DNA from: an uncultured Bacteroidales bacterium
GTDB taxonomy: Bacteria > Bacteroidota > Bacteroidia > Bacteroidales > F082
Reading direction: 5' to 3'
Length of the DNA stretch: 53,595 nucleotides
NCBI GenBank assembly: GCA_947305795.1
Contig: CAMZEK010000015.1
Coordinates: 1 to 53,595 of the forward strand
The notes below the pieces were generated by a model, which did not search any database, had not been told where the DNA came from, and was given only the letters and a program-made list of their open reading frames with translations. The first letter of the stretch is position 1; each line of letters opens with the position of its first letter. Shown piece after piece: positions 1-7,955 of the stretch. The position numbers were made by a program, and so were the translations under genes.

Positions 1-2
1 GC

Positions 3-212
3 TACAAGATGGCCGCTCCGCTTCCCGGAACCATCATGCAGATCTTCGTCAAGCAAGGCGACGCCGTAAAGAAGGGCGATAAGCTGCTCATGTACGAAGC
101 CATGAAGATGGAAAACAACCTGCTGGCAGAGGCTGACGGTACCATCACCGCCATCAACTGCCGTCAGGGCGACAATGTGCTTCAAGGTGATACTTTAATC
201 GTAATCGGATAA
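3..212 (+). CDS. Biotin carboxyl carrier subunit of a decarboxylase, C-terminal part (5' end outside window)
   Basis: This is the biotinyl domain of a biotin-dependent decarboxylase or carboxylase. It carries biotin, and therefore CO2, between the carboxyltransferase and the membrane decarboxylase. The biotin-attachment motif EAMKMEN is intact, with the biotinylated lysine codon at 105-107. The surrounding beta-barrel pattern (PLPGTIMQIFVKQGD, then KKGDKL) is typical of the family. The frame is open to the left edge of the window, so the gene is truncated here and the ATG at position 9 is probably internal. The stop at 210-212 is 4 bases before the next gene, a sodium-pumping decarboxylase beta subunit, so the two are very likely one operon. 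The pairing supports methylmalonyl-CoA or oxaloacetate decarboxylase. The substrate cannot be decided without the upstream carboxyltransferase. Confidence 0.93.
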   Translation, partial: YKMAAPLPGTIMQIFVKQGDAVKKGDKLLMYEAMKMENNLLAEADGTITAINCRQGDNVLQGDTLIVIG

Positions 213-216
213 GGTC

Positions 217-1962
217 ATGTTAGGCAAGAAAAGTATTTACAGAAAGCCTGCGGTCATCATCGGCTCGTTGGTGCTCCTGATGCTGCTGAACCTCGTGGTG
301 GTCAACAACCCGATGTTTGCTACCAGGATTGCCGATTTGGGCGGAAAGACTGAGCAAGTCAGTACGATGACCCCTGAGGAAAGCAACGCCCAGTTGGCTG
401 AAATGGCTGACGCGATTGTCGCAGAGCAGCAAAAGTCAGCCGAATTGGGTCAACAGATTGAAAACCTCAACCAACGCGTGACCACGCTGGAAAACAAGAA
501 CGCCAAGGCGCATGTAGCTGCAAAAGAAGAAGTTAAGGAAATGTCCACCAAAGACCGTTTGAGTGAAGGTCTGTACAATTTCTGGCTGCTTACGGGCTTC
601 AGAAACTGTAAGATCGGCAATATCATCATGATTTTGGTGGGTATCCTCTTCATTTTCTTGGCCATCCGTTTCGAGTTCGAGCCTATGTTGCTCATCCCGA
701 TTGGCACGGGTATCATTGTTGGCAACATCCCATTCTTCCAAGGTTTTGGTGTCACTTTCGCTGACGCAATGGCTAACCTACAGGCGTTGGATCCAGGGAC
801 GCTCAATTTCGATTTGGACACTGCTAAAGCCTTGTTGGTAGCTGTCTTTGGCGATAACCCAGGCGACAAACACATGGTGTTAAGCGAAGCCATCAAGCAG
901 GTCGAGCATCTCAATATGGCCGACTACGGCTTGGTTAACAACGACATTGAAGGCGTGAAAGGCCTGATGACGAGCGTGTTCCAAAGCGGTGAACTGAACC
1001 TCCAGACGGGTCTTTACCAGAAAGGCAGCGTGTTGAACTACCTGTACTTCGGTGTGACCTCGGGTGTGTATCCGCCTTTGATTTTCTTAGGCATCGGTGC
1101 CATGACCGACTTCTCGTCGCTCATTGCCAACCCGAAACTGATGATTCTTGGTGCTGCTGCCCAACTTGGCGTGTTCATCACCTTCATCGGTGCCTTGTAT
1201 CTCGGCTTCAACCTGCGTGAGGCTGGCGCTATCGGTATCATCGGTGGTGCTGATGGTCCTACTGCCATCTTCTTGTCTTCACGTTTGGCCAACGGCATGA
1301 ACGGCACGCGCAACCTCATCGGTCCCATCGCCATTGCAGCTTATTCCTACATGGCTTTGGTGCCCGTGATTCAGCCACCCATCATCCGCCTGCTGACGAC
1401 CAAGGAAGAACGCCTCATCAAGATGGGTGCTCCGCGTATGGTCAACAAGACCGAAAAGATTATGTTCCCCATCGTCGGCCTCATCCTGACCACCTTCATC
1501 AGCCCCACGGCCCTGCCGCTGTTGGGTATGCTGTTCTTTGGTAACATCATCAAGGAGTCGGGTGTGGTGAAGCGTTTGCAAAACACCGCCTCCAATCCTT
1601 TGATTGACATTGTGACCATCGTCCTCGGCCTTACCGTGGGTGCCTCAACGCAGGCCTCCGTGTTCTTGACTTCAAGCTCCATTAAGATTTTCATCCTCGG
1701 TGCTGCTTCATTCTGCGTGGCCACCGCTGGCGGTCTGTTGGGTGCCAAGTTGATGAACCTCTTCCTGAAGGAGAAGATCAACCCGATGATTGGTGCCGCT
1801 GGTGTTTCGGCTGTGCCGGATAGTGCCCGCGTCGTCGAAGTGGAAGGTCAGAAGTACGACCCGTCGAACCACCTGCTCATGCACGCCATGGCTCCGAACG
1901 TCTCTGGCGTTATCGGTTCCGCCGTTGCAGCTGGTGTGATGATGTCGTTCTTGATGATGTAA
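217..1962 (+). CDS. Sodium ion-translocating decarboxylase beta subunit, with N-terminal extension
   Basis: Integral membrane subunit that decarboxylates carboxybiotin and exports Na+ (OadB/MmdB/GcdB family). The family signature GGADGPTAIF lies near residue 345, followed by hydrophobic helices and the C-terminal stretch GAAGVSAVPDSARVV. At 581 residues it is much longer than the usual 380-430. The extra length is in two places. Residues 1-110 hold one transmembrane helix (about 13-30) and a heptad-like coiled coil (about 58-95). A further charged, soluble-looking insert of roughly 85 residues lies at about 175-265, between the first family helices and the YPPLIFLGIGAMTDF motif. It follows the biotin carrier gene by 4 bases and is followed by a strong terminator, so it ends the operon. 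Family assignment is firm. The choice among oxaloacetate, methylmalonyl-CoA and glutaconyl-CoA substrates is open, though methylmalonyl-CoA is common in Bacteroidales. Confidence 0.93.
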   Translation: MLGKKSIYRKPAVIIGSLVLLMLLNLVVVNNPMFATRIADLGGKTEQVSTMTPEESNAQLAEMADAIVAEQQKSAELGQQIENLNQRVTTLENKNAKAHVAAKEEVKEMSTKDRLSEGLYNFWLLTGFRNCKIGNIIMILVGILFIFLAIRFEFEPMLLIPIGTGIIVGNIPFFQGFGVTFADAMANLQALDPGTLNFDLDTAKALLVAVFGDNPGDKHMVLSEAIKQVEHLNMADYGLVNNDIEGVKGLMTSVFQSGELNLQTGLYQKGSVLNYLYFGVTSGVYPPLIFLGIGAMTDFSSLIANPKLMILGAAAQLGVFITFIGALYLGFNLREAGAIGIIGGADGPTAIFLSSRLANGMNGTRNLIGPIAIAAYSYMALVPVIQPPIIRLLTTKEERLIKMGAPRMVNKTEKIMFPIVGLILTTFISPTALPLLGMLFFGNIIKESGVVKRLQNTASNPLIDIVTIVLGLTVGASTQASVFLTSSSIKIFILGAASFCVATAGGLLGAKLMNLFLKEKINPMIGAAGVSAVPDSARVVEVEGQKYDPSNHLLMHAMAPNVSGVIGSAVAAGVMMSFLMM

Positions 1963-1982
1963 TTCACAGTTTAGTTGATACG

Positions 1983-2012
1983 AAAACCGCCTCGAGTCAT
2001 CGGGGCGGTTTT
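1983..2012 (+). terminator. Intrinsic terminator after the decarboxylase operon
   Basis: A 9-bp perfect stem (AAAACCGCC at 1983-1991 with GGCGGTTTT at 2004-2012) is followed by T-rich sequence. It begins 20 bases after the beta-subunit stop. The A-run on the left arm means it may also stop transcription of the convergent isomerase gene. Confidence 0.85.
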
Positions 2013-2035
2013 CTGTTATTATAGATGCCATCAAC

Positions 2036-3286
2036 TCAACATTCCGTGACACCATTGGCCTGCATGAACCTTCTGATTTTCTCGGCATGCCGTCCACGGA
2101 TGATGACATGGTGGTTGCCGATGGAATGTTGCAGCAGGTAAGGTTTCAAGTTCACCTTGAGCGTGATTTGCGTGCGGCAGAAGTGCTCGCTGTAAGGTGT
2201 TTCGATGGCTTTTGCCTCGGTGACAAAGTAACGGTCAAGTTGGGGACCACCCCATTTAAACAAGGTATAATCGGTCAGCGGTAGCAATCCTTGAATGGCC
2301 ACGCCGATGGACGACTCAAAATGGGAACGGATGACGGTCTCGTCGCACATCCTCAGTGGGATGGTACAATGTGCCAGCATGGAAGTCTCGTCTGTGAGTT
2401 GTGAAGGGTTGGCCATAAACGCTGTCTTGTCGCAAAGCCGTTTGGCAAGAAGCATGGAAACTAGCGTTTGCATGTCGCCTTCGCAACCCGCTACAATGCC
2501 TTCATCATTGAGCAAGGCCAAAGCCAGACAACTCGTTGTGCCGCAGGCTTTCACGATGTCAAAGCAGCGGATGGTTAAGGCGTCTAAGTGTTCCTCTTGG
2601 CAGATTCTTTTGATGGCAAGATAGGTTTTGGCGGCCTCCACCATGTCGGCGCAAGTCGGTTCTTTGACGGCTTTGGCACGTTTTACTATGGTCTGTGCCA
2701 CCTTCACTGCCTCAGTTTGCGGCACGGTTTTGATGCCGTCAACGAGGCGTTGCAAATGGATGTCAATCGTTTCAATGCCAAAATGTTGACGGATAAAATC
2801 ACGGTCAACGTCGCTGGCAATGAGCCAATCCGATGGTTTACCGAACAGCCCGATTCGGCCCTGTAGGGACGCACGGTCGTGCGTCCTTACAAGGGTCGAA
2901 ATGATTTCATTATTCGTCCCATGCACAATCCGGCCTTCTACGCCAACGTTGCCGAGATAAGTCAGGACTTCCAAGGCAGCAGCCAAGGAATTGTTGCGCC
3001 CATCGGCAATCATCGTCACGGTTTTGTGGCCCAACGGCGAACACATCATCTCCACGTCAATGGCTTCCCAAAGGCGTTTGAACAGGTTTTCCACGCCGCC
3101 AGTGGCAATCATTACAGCATCGGGCAACGTTTGTAGAGACGCAAGATTTTGTGTCTCTACAGATTCGTCACCGAGGATGCTGATTTCGGCATGGCATTCA
3201 TTTTCCAGTCTTTGAATCAGATCTGCATATTCGTTTCGGACGAAATCGTCGGTCTGAAACGAGGAACGAAGGATGAGGATTCTCAT
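2036..3286 (-). CDS. L-fucose/L-arabinose isomerase-like protein carrying two palindromic-element inserts
   Basis: The 416-residue protein resembles the fucose/arabinose isomerase superfamily, which converts aldoses to ketoses. Visible family features are a Rossmann-like N-terminal part (DAVMIATGGVENLF, then SPLGHKTVTMIADGRNNSLA) and a C-terminal region with VKACGTTSCLALALLNDEG and GCEGDMQTLVSMLL, the latter matching the GCEGD block of the family. It is shorter than typical FucI (about 590) or AraA (about 500). Residues 43-52 (VETQNLASLQ) and 133-142 (VRTHDRASLQ) are encoded by two related 30-bp palindromes inserted in the same phase, so the ancestral protein was probably about 396 residues. 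The stop is 4 bases downstream of position 2032 sequence that separates it from the convergent decarboxylase terminator, and the start lies 4 bases from the stop of the upstream secreted-protein gene at 3291. Substrate is unknown and no sugar operon surrounds it. Confidence 0.72.
   Translation of the reverse strand: MRILILRSSFQTDDFVRNEYADLIQRLENECHAEISILGDESVETQNLASLQTLPDAVMIATGGVENLFKRLWEAIDVEMMCSPLGHKTVTMIADGRNNSLAAALEVLTYLGNVGVEGRIVHGTNNEIISTLVRTHDRASLQGRIGLFGKPSDWLIASDVDRDFIRQHFGIETIDIHLQRLVDGIKTVPQTEAVKVAQTIVKRAKAVKEPTCADMVEAAKTYLAIKRICQEEHLDALTIRCFDIVKACGTTSCLALALLNDEGIVAGCEGDMQTLVSMLLAKRLCDKTAFMANPSQLTDETSMLAHCTIPLRMCDETVIRSHFESSIGVAIQGLLPLTDYTLFKWGGPQLDRYFVTEAKAIETPYSEHFCRTQITLKVNLKPYLLQHSIGNHHVIIRGRHAEKIRRFMQANGVTEC
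2862..2891 (-). repeat. 30-bp palindromic element inserted in frame in the isomerase gene (copy B)
   Basis: The arms TGTAGGGACGCAC and GTGCGTCCTTACA pair at 13 of 15 positions. On the coding strand it runs from the third base of one codon to the second base of a Gln codon, adding VRTHDRASLQ. It starts TGTA(R)(R)GACGCA like the copies at 3132 and 41953. Confidence 0.85.
3132..3161 (-). repeat. 30-bp palindromic element inserted in frame in the isomerase gene (copy A)
   Basis: The arms TGTAGAGACGCAA and TTGTGTCTCTACA pair at 13 of 15 positions, the two exceptions being G-T. It adds ten codons (VETQNLASLQ). Both ends fall in the same codon phase as copy B, 270 bases away, and the encoded peptides share the ending ASLQ. 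Confidence 0.85.
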
Positions 3287-3290
3287 AAGA

Positions 3291-4853
3291 TCAATGTTTT
3301 ACCATGAATTTTATCATCTTTTTGCCAACTTTAACCACATAAATGCCGTTTTCATAGCCAGTGGTGTTGATGTTGAGTTCGCTGCCATTGGCCTCAAATT
3401 CATCGACCTTCTGACCTAGGGCATTGTAAACGCGCACCGTGCCGAGGTTTTCTCCCTTCAAGGTCACGAAATCGTTGGCGGGGTTGGGGAAGGCCGAGAA
3501 GGAAGCAGTATTCTCTTCGACCGACCAAGGGAGATTCACCACCCTGGCAACGAAACTGGCGTCAGGAAAGTTTCCTGTCAAGGTGACGACATCCCAAAAC
3601 TCATCCTTAGTAATCGCGTCACAATATAAACCCAATTCAATGGATTCGCCCTGCGGAATGGTGAACTCCCTCGGGCGAAGCGTCCTGAAAAAGGTTGTGC
3701 CATCTAAAGTGTATGACAGGATGTAGCTGACAATAGTATCGACAACCGCGTCTTGGGCGGTGTTGTTATAAACGGTAATCCATGTCAATTCCCTCCAACT
3801 CACCTCAATGGTATCCGTGCTGAAAGTCAACGTTTCGTCGTAAACTACAGGGCACTCGTACTGTTCATAGCCTTCGCCTTCAAAAGCATCAATGATGTAT
3901 TCCAGCGTAGGCGGATAGATGTCGCGCATGGCGATAGTGTGGTCGGAGCGGATGAGCATGAGGGTGGGATAGAAGCCCACGGGGATGGCTTGAGCGATGT
4001 CATTACCGCCACCGTCGCGGCTGATGGTGGGATACTCCACGCCGAATCGGTCGACCCAGGCTTGACAAGCGTCATCGTGACCGTTGGGCGAGATTTCCAT
4101 GAAGAACACATCGTGTGCGTTGCAGCCATAGAGATGGTAGGCTTCAAGGATGTCGGCCATAGGAGCCTCGCTGTATTCGTCGCCACAGAGGAAGAAATTG
4201 ATGAACACGGCCTGACCTGCGTCAAGGATGTCATAGAGATGGATTTCATTGCCTTCGATGTCGGTACCGGTGAAGTCGGGGATGATGTCATCGCCGCCGC
4301 CAGGCGTGGTGGTAACGGACACTTGGACAACTTCACCGAAGTTGCTATCAGGGTCAATGGGCACGGCATAAATCATGTATTCCGTGTTGGGCTCCAGATC
4401 GGTGAAGGTGTGCGAAAGGGTCTCCTCGGCAGGGAAGCCGTAAGTGTGAAGGTAATCGGGAAGGGCAAGCCCCGTCTGGCTCATCCACTGCTGGATTTCG
4501 CTCTCGGTGGCTAACATGTAGTTGTAGGAGACACAGTCCTCGTTGGGGGTGAAAGTGACAGTGACCTCAGTTTCCAAGATTTGGTCAACGTAAATGGTCA
4601 CTTGCGGGTCATAGGTTGCAGCGTTGCACTCATGCTGTTGCAAACCGTGTTGTTCCAAGGCACTAATGATGGTCTGTGCATCGCTGATGGGCCATAGGTC
4701 TTGGATGATAATTTGGTGGTTGGGCATAATAAGGATGATAGTAGGCCAAGCAGGGATGCCATATTGACTAGTGATGGTGCCGCCACCACCAGTACTCGCT
4801 TTCAGACCAAAACCGATGGTCAGTGCGAGTAAAAGGGTAACGAGTCTCTTCAT
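3291..4853 (-). CDS. Secreted thioredoxin-fold protein with type IX sorting tail; first domain copy truncated
   Basis: A 520-residue exported protein. Residues 1-19 form a signal peptide (MKRLVTLLLALTIGFG), which decides this start over an in-frame ATG 69 bases further out. Residues about 193-335 form a TlpA/redoxin-like domain in which the usual CxxC is replaced by FLCGDEYSEA, so oxidoreductase activity is doubtful. Residues 21-76, directly after the signal peptide, resemble only the second half of that domain (compare GIPAWPTIILI with PVGFYPTLMLI, and LQQHEC with YEQYEC). This implies a duplicated domain that lost its first half. A fibronectin-like stretch lies between the copies (about 85-182). 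The tail contains FSAFPNPANDFVTLKG and ends GIYVVKVGKKMIKFMVKH, a type A C-terminal signal for the type IX secretion system. Role unknown; it is probably surface-exposed. Confidence 0.8.
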   Translation of the reverse strand: MKRLVTLLLALTIGFGLKASTGGGGTITSQYGIPAWPTIILIMPNHQIIIQDLWPISDAQTIISALEQHGLQQHECNAATYDPQVTIYVDQILETEVTVTFTPNEDCVSYNYMLATESEIQQWMSQTGLALPDYLHTYGFPAEETLSHTFTDLEPNTEYMIYAVPIDPDSNFGEVVQVSVTTTPGGGDDIIPDFTGTDIEGNEIHLYDILDAGQAVFINFFLCGDEYSEAPMADILEAYHLYGCNAHDVFFMEISPNGHDDACQAWVDRFGVEYPTISRDGGGNDIAQAIPVGFYPTLMLIRSDHTIAMRDIYPPTLEYIIDAFEGEGYEQYECPVVYDETLTFSTDTIEVSWRELTWITVYNNTAQDAVVDTIVSYILSYTLDGTTFFRTLRPREFTIPQGESIELGLYCDAITKDEFWDVVTLTGNFPDASFVARVVNLPWSVEENTASFSAFPNPANDFVTLKGENLGTVRVYNALGQKVDEFEANGSELNINTTGYENGIYVVKVGKKMIKFMVKH

Positions 4854-4885
4854 AAGCGGTGAGTTTATAAGGTTGATAATTGCTG

Positions 4886-4893
4886 CAAAGATA
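4886..4893 (-). promoter_or_regulatory. Bacteroidota -7 element for the secreted thioredoxin-fold gene
   Basis: On the minus strand TATCTTTG followed by CAGC matches TAnnTTTG, 33 bases before the chosen ATG. No convincing -33 TTG at standard spacing was found. It supports the inner start, because the outer ATG lies upstream of the element. Confidence 0.5.
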
Positions 4894-4979
4894 ATAAAGA
4901 AATTAGAATACTTAATTATCAAAGCGGTCTCTTGACAAGTTCAGAAACCTTAGTAGACCAAATACCTGATAGCTATCAA

Positions 4980-7877
4980 CTAATTGTCGCGGTAGTCTTT
5001 CTTCTTGGTCAGCTTCATGTCCTTCAAAGCTTGTGCTTTCACGTTGATGGTGAAGTTCCAGCTCTTGTAGCTGCCGATGGGAATCCAGTTGAAGCGCATC
5101 TCCCAGCAGTGCAGGTCGCGGTAAACGCTGATACTGGTGTACGACAAGCCGTGATTGGTGAAGTCCCAGCCTGTGGTGAAGGTGAACTTCCACTTGGGCG
5201 TGATGCTGATGTCGCCGTTGAGACTGAGCGTTTGCACGACACGATTGGTGGCAATGCCCATGATGGCGGCATAGGTCATGTTGGTGGTGTAAGTGAAGTT
5301 GTAGCTCAGGGAAAGCGACCATGGTGTGGTCCAGTCAACGTAGGCATTGGGGTTGCCCATGATTTCGCTTAATTCACCTTCAGTGACGTTCATCGACTGT
5401 TGGGCGCGGCTCTGGATGTTGTCCTCAAAGCTAGATGGATTGTTGTTTTTCTTGCCTCTCAGTTTGTCTAAGTCGTTTTGGTTGAACGAATAACTCAGAC
5501 TGAAGTTCCAGGATGAGCTGTTTTTGTGGAACAACCGACCGCTTTCGATGATCTCGAACTTGTTGATGCGGCGCCCCAACGAGTCGGCGGCATAGGGGTC
5601 CCAAACGCTGTTGTAGCTGAGCTTCAGTTTCTTGAACAATGTGGTTCGCGCACTGATGCCGAGGGTGGAGAAACGGAGTGAGTCTTTGGTCACGTCATAA
5701 TTGCCCGAGATGTTGAACGCTTCGAGCAACGTGACGTTTTTCATGCCAGTGATGGTGTCGTTGCGCGATGGCACCTTCATGTCCAAAGTATTGCCGATGT
5801 TGTAAGTGATGAGACCCGACTGGGTCTGGGAAGGTGTGCCGAAAAGAGCAGAGGCGAACTTGTTGTAAACCTGTTCCTTGCCTTCGCCATCGATGTAAGT
5901 ACCATAAACGCCCCATTTCGGGTCGCCGAAGTTGGGCTTGTAGGTGAAGCCGATGGTGGGCGTGACGACGTGCCGAATGGCTCTGATGGGACCTTTGGCA
6001 AAGCGTTTAATGCCATAAACCTTGGTGGTGAGGTTGCTCGACAGGTTGAAATCAACGAGGTTGCGGAAGCCGTGGATGGTGTCAGTTTGCAAGTACCCGG
6101 TTGAGTCGGTGTCGTTCACCCATTGTTTTTCCATTCGAGTGAAGTACATATAGTCGTTGAAGGAGGCAGAGTTGGTCCAAGTGAAATGCTTGAAGAGCTT
6201 GATAGGCAAATTGATGGGTACATTGTGCTTGATGCCCATTTGCGCGTGGTTGCGGGCCACGTCTTTGACCCATTGGCCGAAATTGTCCGTGAAGCCTTGG
6301 AACAGCACGGTGTCGATGTCGTTGAAGTAAATCTTGCCGTTCAAGGTGTAGCTGGCATTCAACTCCTTATACCAACGTTTCTTGCCTGTTTTGCCCACTT
6401 TCTTCAGGGGATAGAAACGGTTGACGGTGAGAGTTACCTCGGGCAGTGAGGCGGTCACTTGTCGTGTCAGTGTGTTTTGGCTGTGGCTGGCGTTGAGGGT
6501 GAGGTATACCTTGCCAGCGAAGTTGGTTTGGTAGGCGATACTCGACTTGAAGGTGTTACTCAACTGGTCAGTGGTGGTTTGGGCGTTGTATTTGTTGAAG
6601 TTGGAACTGACGATGTTCACGTCGGCGGAGAAGCTGTGGCGCGGATGGGCTTTCTGGTCTTGCTTGTGTGTCCATTGGATTTTGAAATCGTTGCTCTCCT
6701 GGTAGTCGGCGGCACCTTTGGAGCCTATCTTGTTGACGGCGAAGCCCAAAGCCATAGAGCCGTTGAAGCGGTATCGTTTGTTGTAGCGGAAGGTCGGTTT
6801 GATGCCCCAAGAGCCACGCGTGTAGATGTCGCCCAAAATCTGCAAGTCGTAGCAGTCATTGATGGCCCAATAGTAACCACCGTTCTCAAGGTAGAAGCCT
6901 CGGTTGGCCGACTCGCCGTAGGTGGGGATGATGAGACCCGATTTCTTGCCTTTTGTGTTGGGAATCAGGGCGAAAGGTAAGGCAAGGGGGAGTGGTACGT
7001 CGGCGATGGTCAGATAGATGGGGCCGGTGACGATTTTGTCGTCGGGGATGACTTTGGCTTTGGTGAACTTGAATTGGTAGTGTGGGTGTTCCTTCAGGTC
7101 GCAGGTGGTGTAGCCGCCCGAGCGGATGTTGATGCTGTTGTCGTCCATGCGCTTCACCCTTTCGCCATGCAGATAGCCACCACTTTCCTCAGTCCACACT
7201 TTCGTGATGACGCCTTTCTTCGTCTTGAAGTTGTAGAGCATTTCTGCCGCTTCGAAGGTCGATTCGCCTTGTGTGAAGACGGGTCGCCCTTGGAGTTTGC
7301 CTAACGAATCGAGGACACCGTATGCGCGGCAGGTGCTGGCCTCCAAGTCGAATTCAAGACAGGCAGCCTGTATAGTGATGTCGTCGTATTTGGCCTCTGC
7401 ATTGCCGAAGTAGAAGATTTTTTTGCGGTTCATGTCACGCCAAACGGAGTCGGTTGCCGAGCAGACCACTTGCTTTTCAATAGCGGAGCCGGAACGCTTC
7501 GGCTTCATGACTTTGGGCTTTGTGCGGCTTAGTGTGTCATGGCGGGTTGAATCAAAGACAGGAAGACTGTCCGTCGGAAGGAACAGGGTATCTGAAGGCA
7601 CAAGGCTGTCGATGGGCAAGGCCGATGTGTCGGGAGTGACGATGCTGTCATAGGTGAAGGGAGGGAGGGTGTCGTATGCAATGGAATCCATCGTCAAGGC
7701 AATCGTATCCGTGATTCGGGGTTTTTCTGTCGCAGTCGTGTCAATGGTCTCAAAATCGTGTGTATCTTTCTCAATATGAGCCATTTGTTTGCAACCGTAG
7801 AACAATATTACCATCGCGGCAATCAAAGAAAAGGCCGCTGTCGAAAAATAATTTCTATGGTTTGTGCGTTTGGTCAA
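4980..7877 (-). CDS. lptD: LPS-assembly protein LptD-like outer-membrane beta-barrel
   Basis: A 965-residue outer-membrane protein of the LptD/OstA type, which places lipopolysaccharide in the outer leaflet. After an N-terminal hydrophobic segment (about residues 12-28, ending in YGCK) comes an Asp/Thr/Ser/Pro-rich linker (about 35-120) with repeated DS/DT pairs. It is followed by an OstA-like periplasmic jelly-roll (about 135-300: FYFGNAEAKYDDITIQAACLEFD, GESTFEAAEMLYNFKTKKGVI), then the barrel start (PLPLALPFALIPNTKGKKSGLIIPTYGES) and alternating beta-strand sequence to the C terminus. Length and architecture fit Bacteroidota LptD homologues. It is divergent from the amidase gene, with facing promoter elements between them. 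The Cys of YGCK could be lipidated, but the preceding residues are a poor lipobox. Confidence 0.82.
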   Translation of the reverse strand: MTKRTNHRNYFSTAAFSLIAAMVILFYGCKQMAHIEKDTHDFETIDTTATEKPRITDTIALTMDSIAYDTLPPFTYDSIVTPDTSALPIDSLVPSDTLFLPTDSLPVFDSTRHDTLSRTKPKVMKPKRSGSAIEKQVVCSATDSVWRDMNRKKIFYFGNAEAKYDDITIQAACLEFDLEASTCRAYGVLDSLGKLQGRPVFTQGESTFEAAEMLYNFKTKKGVITKVWTEESGGYLHGERVKRMDDNSINIRSGGYTTCDLKEHPHYQFKFTKAKVIPDDKIVTGPIYLTIADVPLPLALPFALIPNTKGKKSGLIIPTYGESANRGFYLENGGYYWAINDCYDLQILGDIYTRGSWGIKPTFRYNKRYRFNGSMALGFAVNKIGSKGAADYQESNDFKIQWTHKQDQKAHPRHSFSADVNIVSSNFNKYNAQTTTDQLSNTFKSSIAYQTNFAGKVYLTLNASHSQNTLTRQVTASLPEVTLTVNRFYPLKKVGKTGKKRWYKELNASYTLNGKIYFNDIDTVLFQGFTDNFGQWVKDVARNHAQMGIKHNVPINLPIKLFKHFTWTNSASFNDYMYFTRMEKQWVNDTDSTGYLQTDTIHGFRNLVDFNLSSNLTTKVYGIKRFAKGPIRAIRHVVTPTIGFTYKPNFGDPKWGVYGTYIDGEGKEQVYNKFASALFGTPSQTQSGLITYNIGNTLDMKVPSRNDTITGMKNVTLLEAFNISGNYDVTKDSLRFSTLGISARTTLFKKLKLSYNSVWDPYAADSLGRRINKFEIIESGRLFHKNSSSWNFSLSYSFNQNDLDKLRGKKNNNPSSFEDNIQSRAQQSMNVTEGELSEIMGNPNAYVDWTTPWSLSLSYNFTYTTNMTYAAIMGIATNRVVQTLSLNGDISITPKWKFTFTTGWDFTNHGLSYTSISVYRDLHCWEMRFNWIPIGSYKSWNFTINVKAQALKDMKLTKKKDYRDN

Positions 7878-7889
7878 GTTGAAAACGAT

Positions 7890-7897
7890 TACTTTTG
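7890..7897 (+). promoter_or_regulatory. -7 element for the amidase gene
   Basis: TACTTTTG matches the Bacteroidota -7 consensus TAnnTTTG and lies 58 bases before the amidase ATG. A TTG at 7870-7872 is 17 bases upstream. It faces the lptD promoter element at 7915-7922. Confidence 0.5.
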
Positions 7898-7914
7898 TGC
7901 GTCGAAATTCGCTG

Positions 7915-7922
7915 CAAAGATA
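7915..7922 (-). promoter_or_regulatory. -7 element for the lptD-like gene
   Basis: The minus strand reads TATCTTTG then CAGC, a full match to TAnnTTTG, 37 bases before the lptD start. It interleaves with the divergent amidase promoter, so the two genes may compete for polymerase. Confidence 0.5.
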
Positions 7923-7955
7923 GTCTTTCTTCGCGCATGGATAAATGAACTTGAT

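Noticed and set aside
4967..4978. 12-bp perfect palindrome TGATAGCTATCA next to the lptD stop
   Set aside because: Too short and AT-rich to call a terminator or an operator; there is no T-run.
7758..7955. Longer amidase start upstream of the ATG at 7956
   Set aside because: It would run through both divergent promoter elements and bury the signal peptide.
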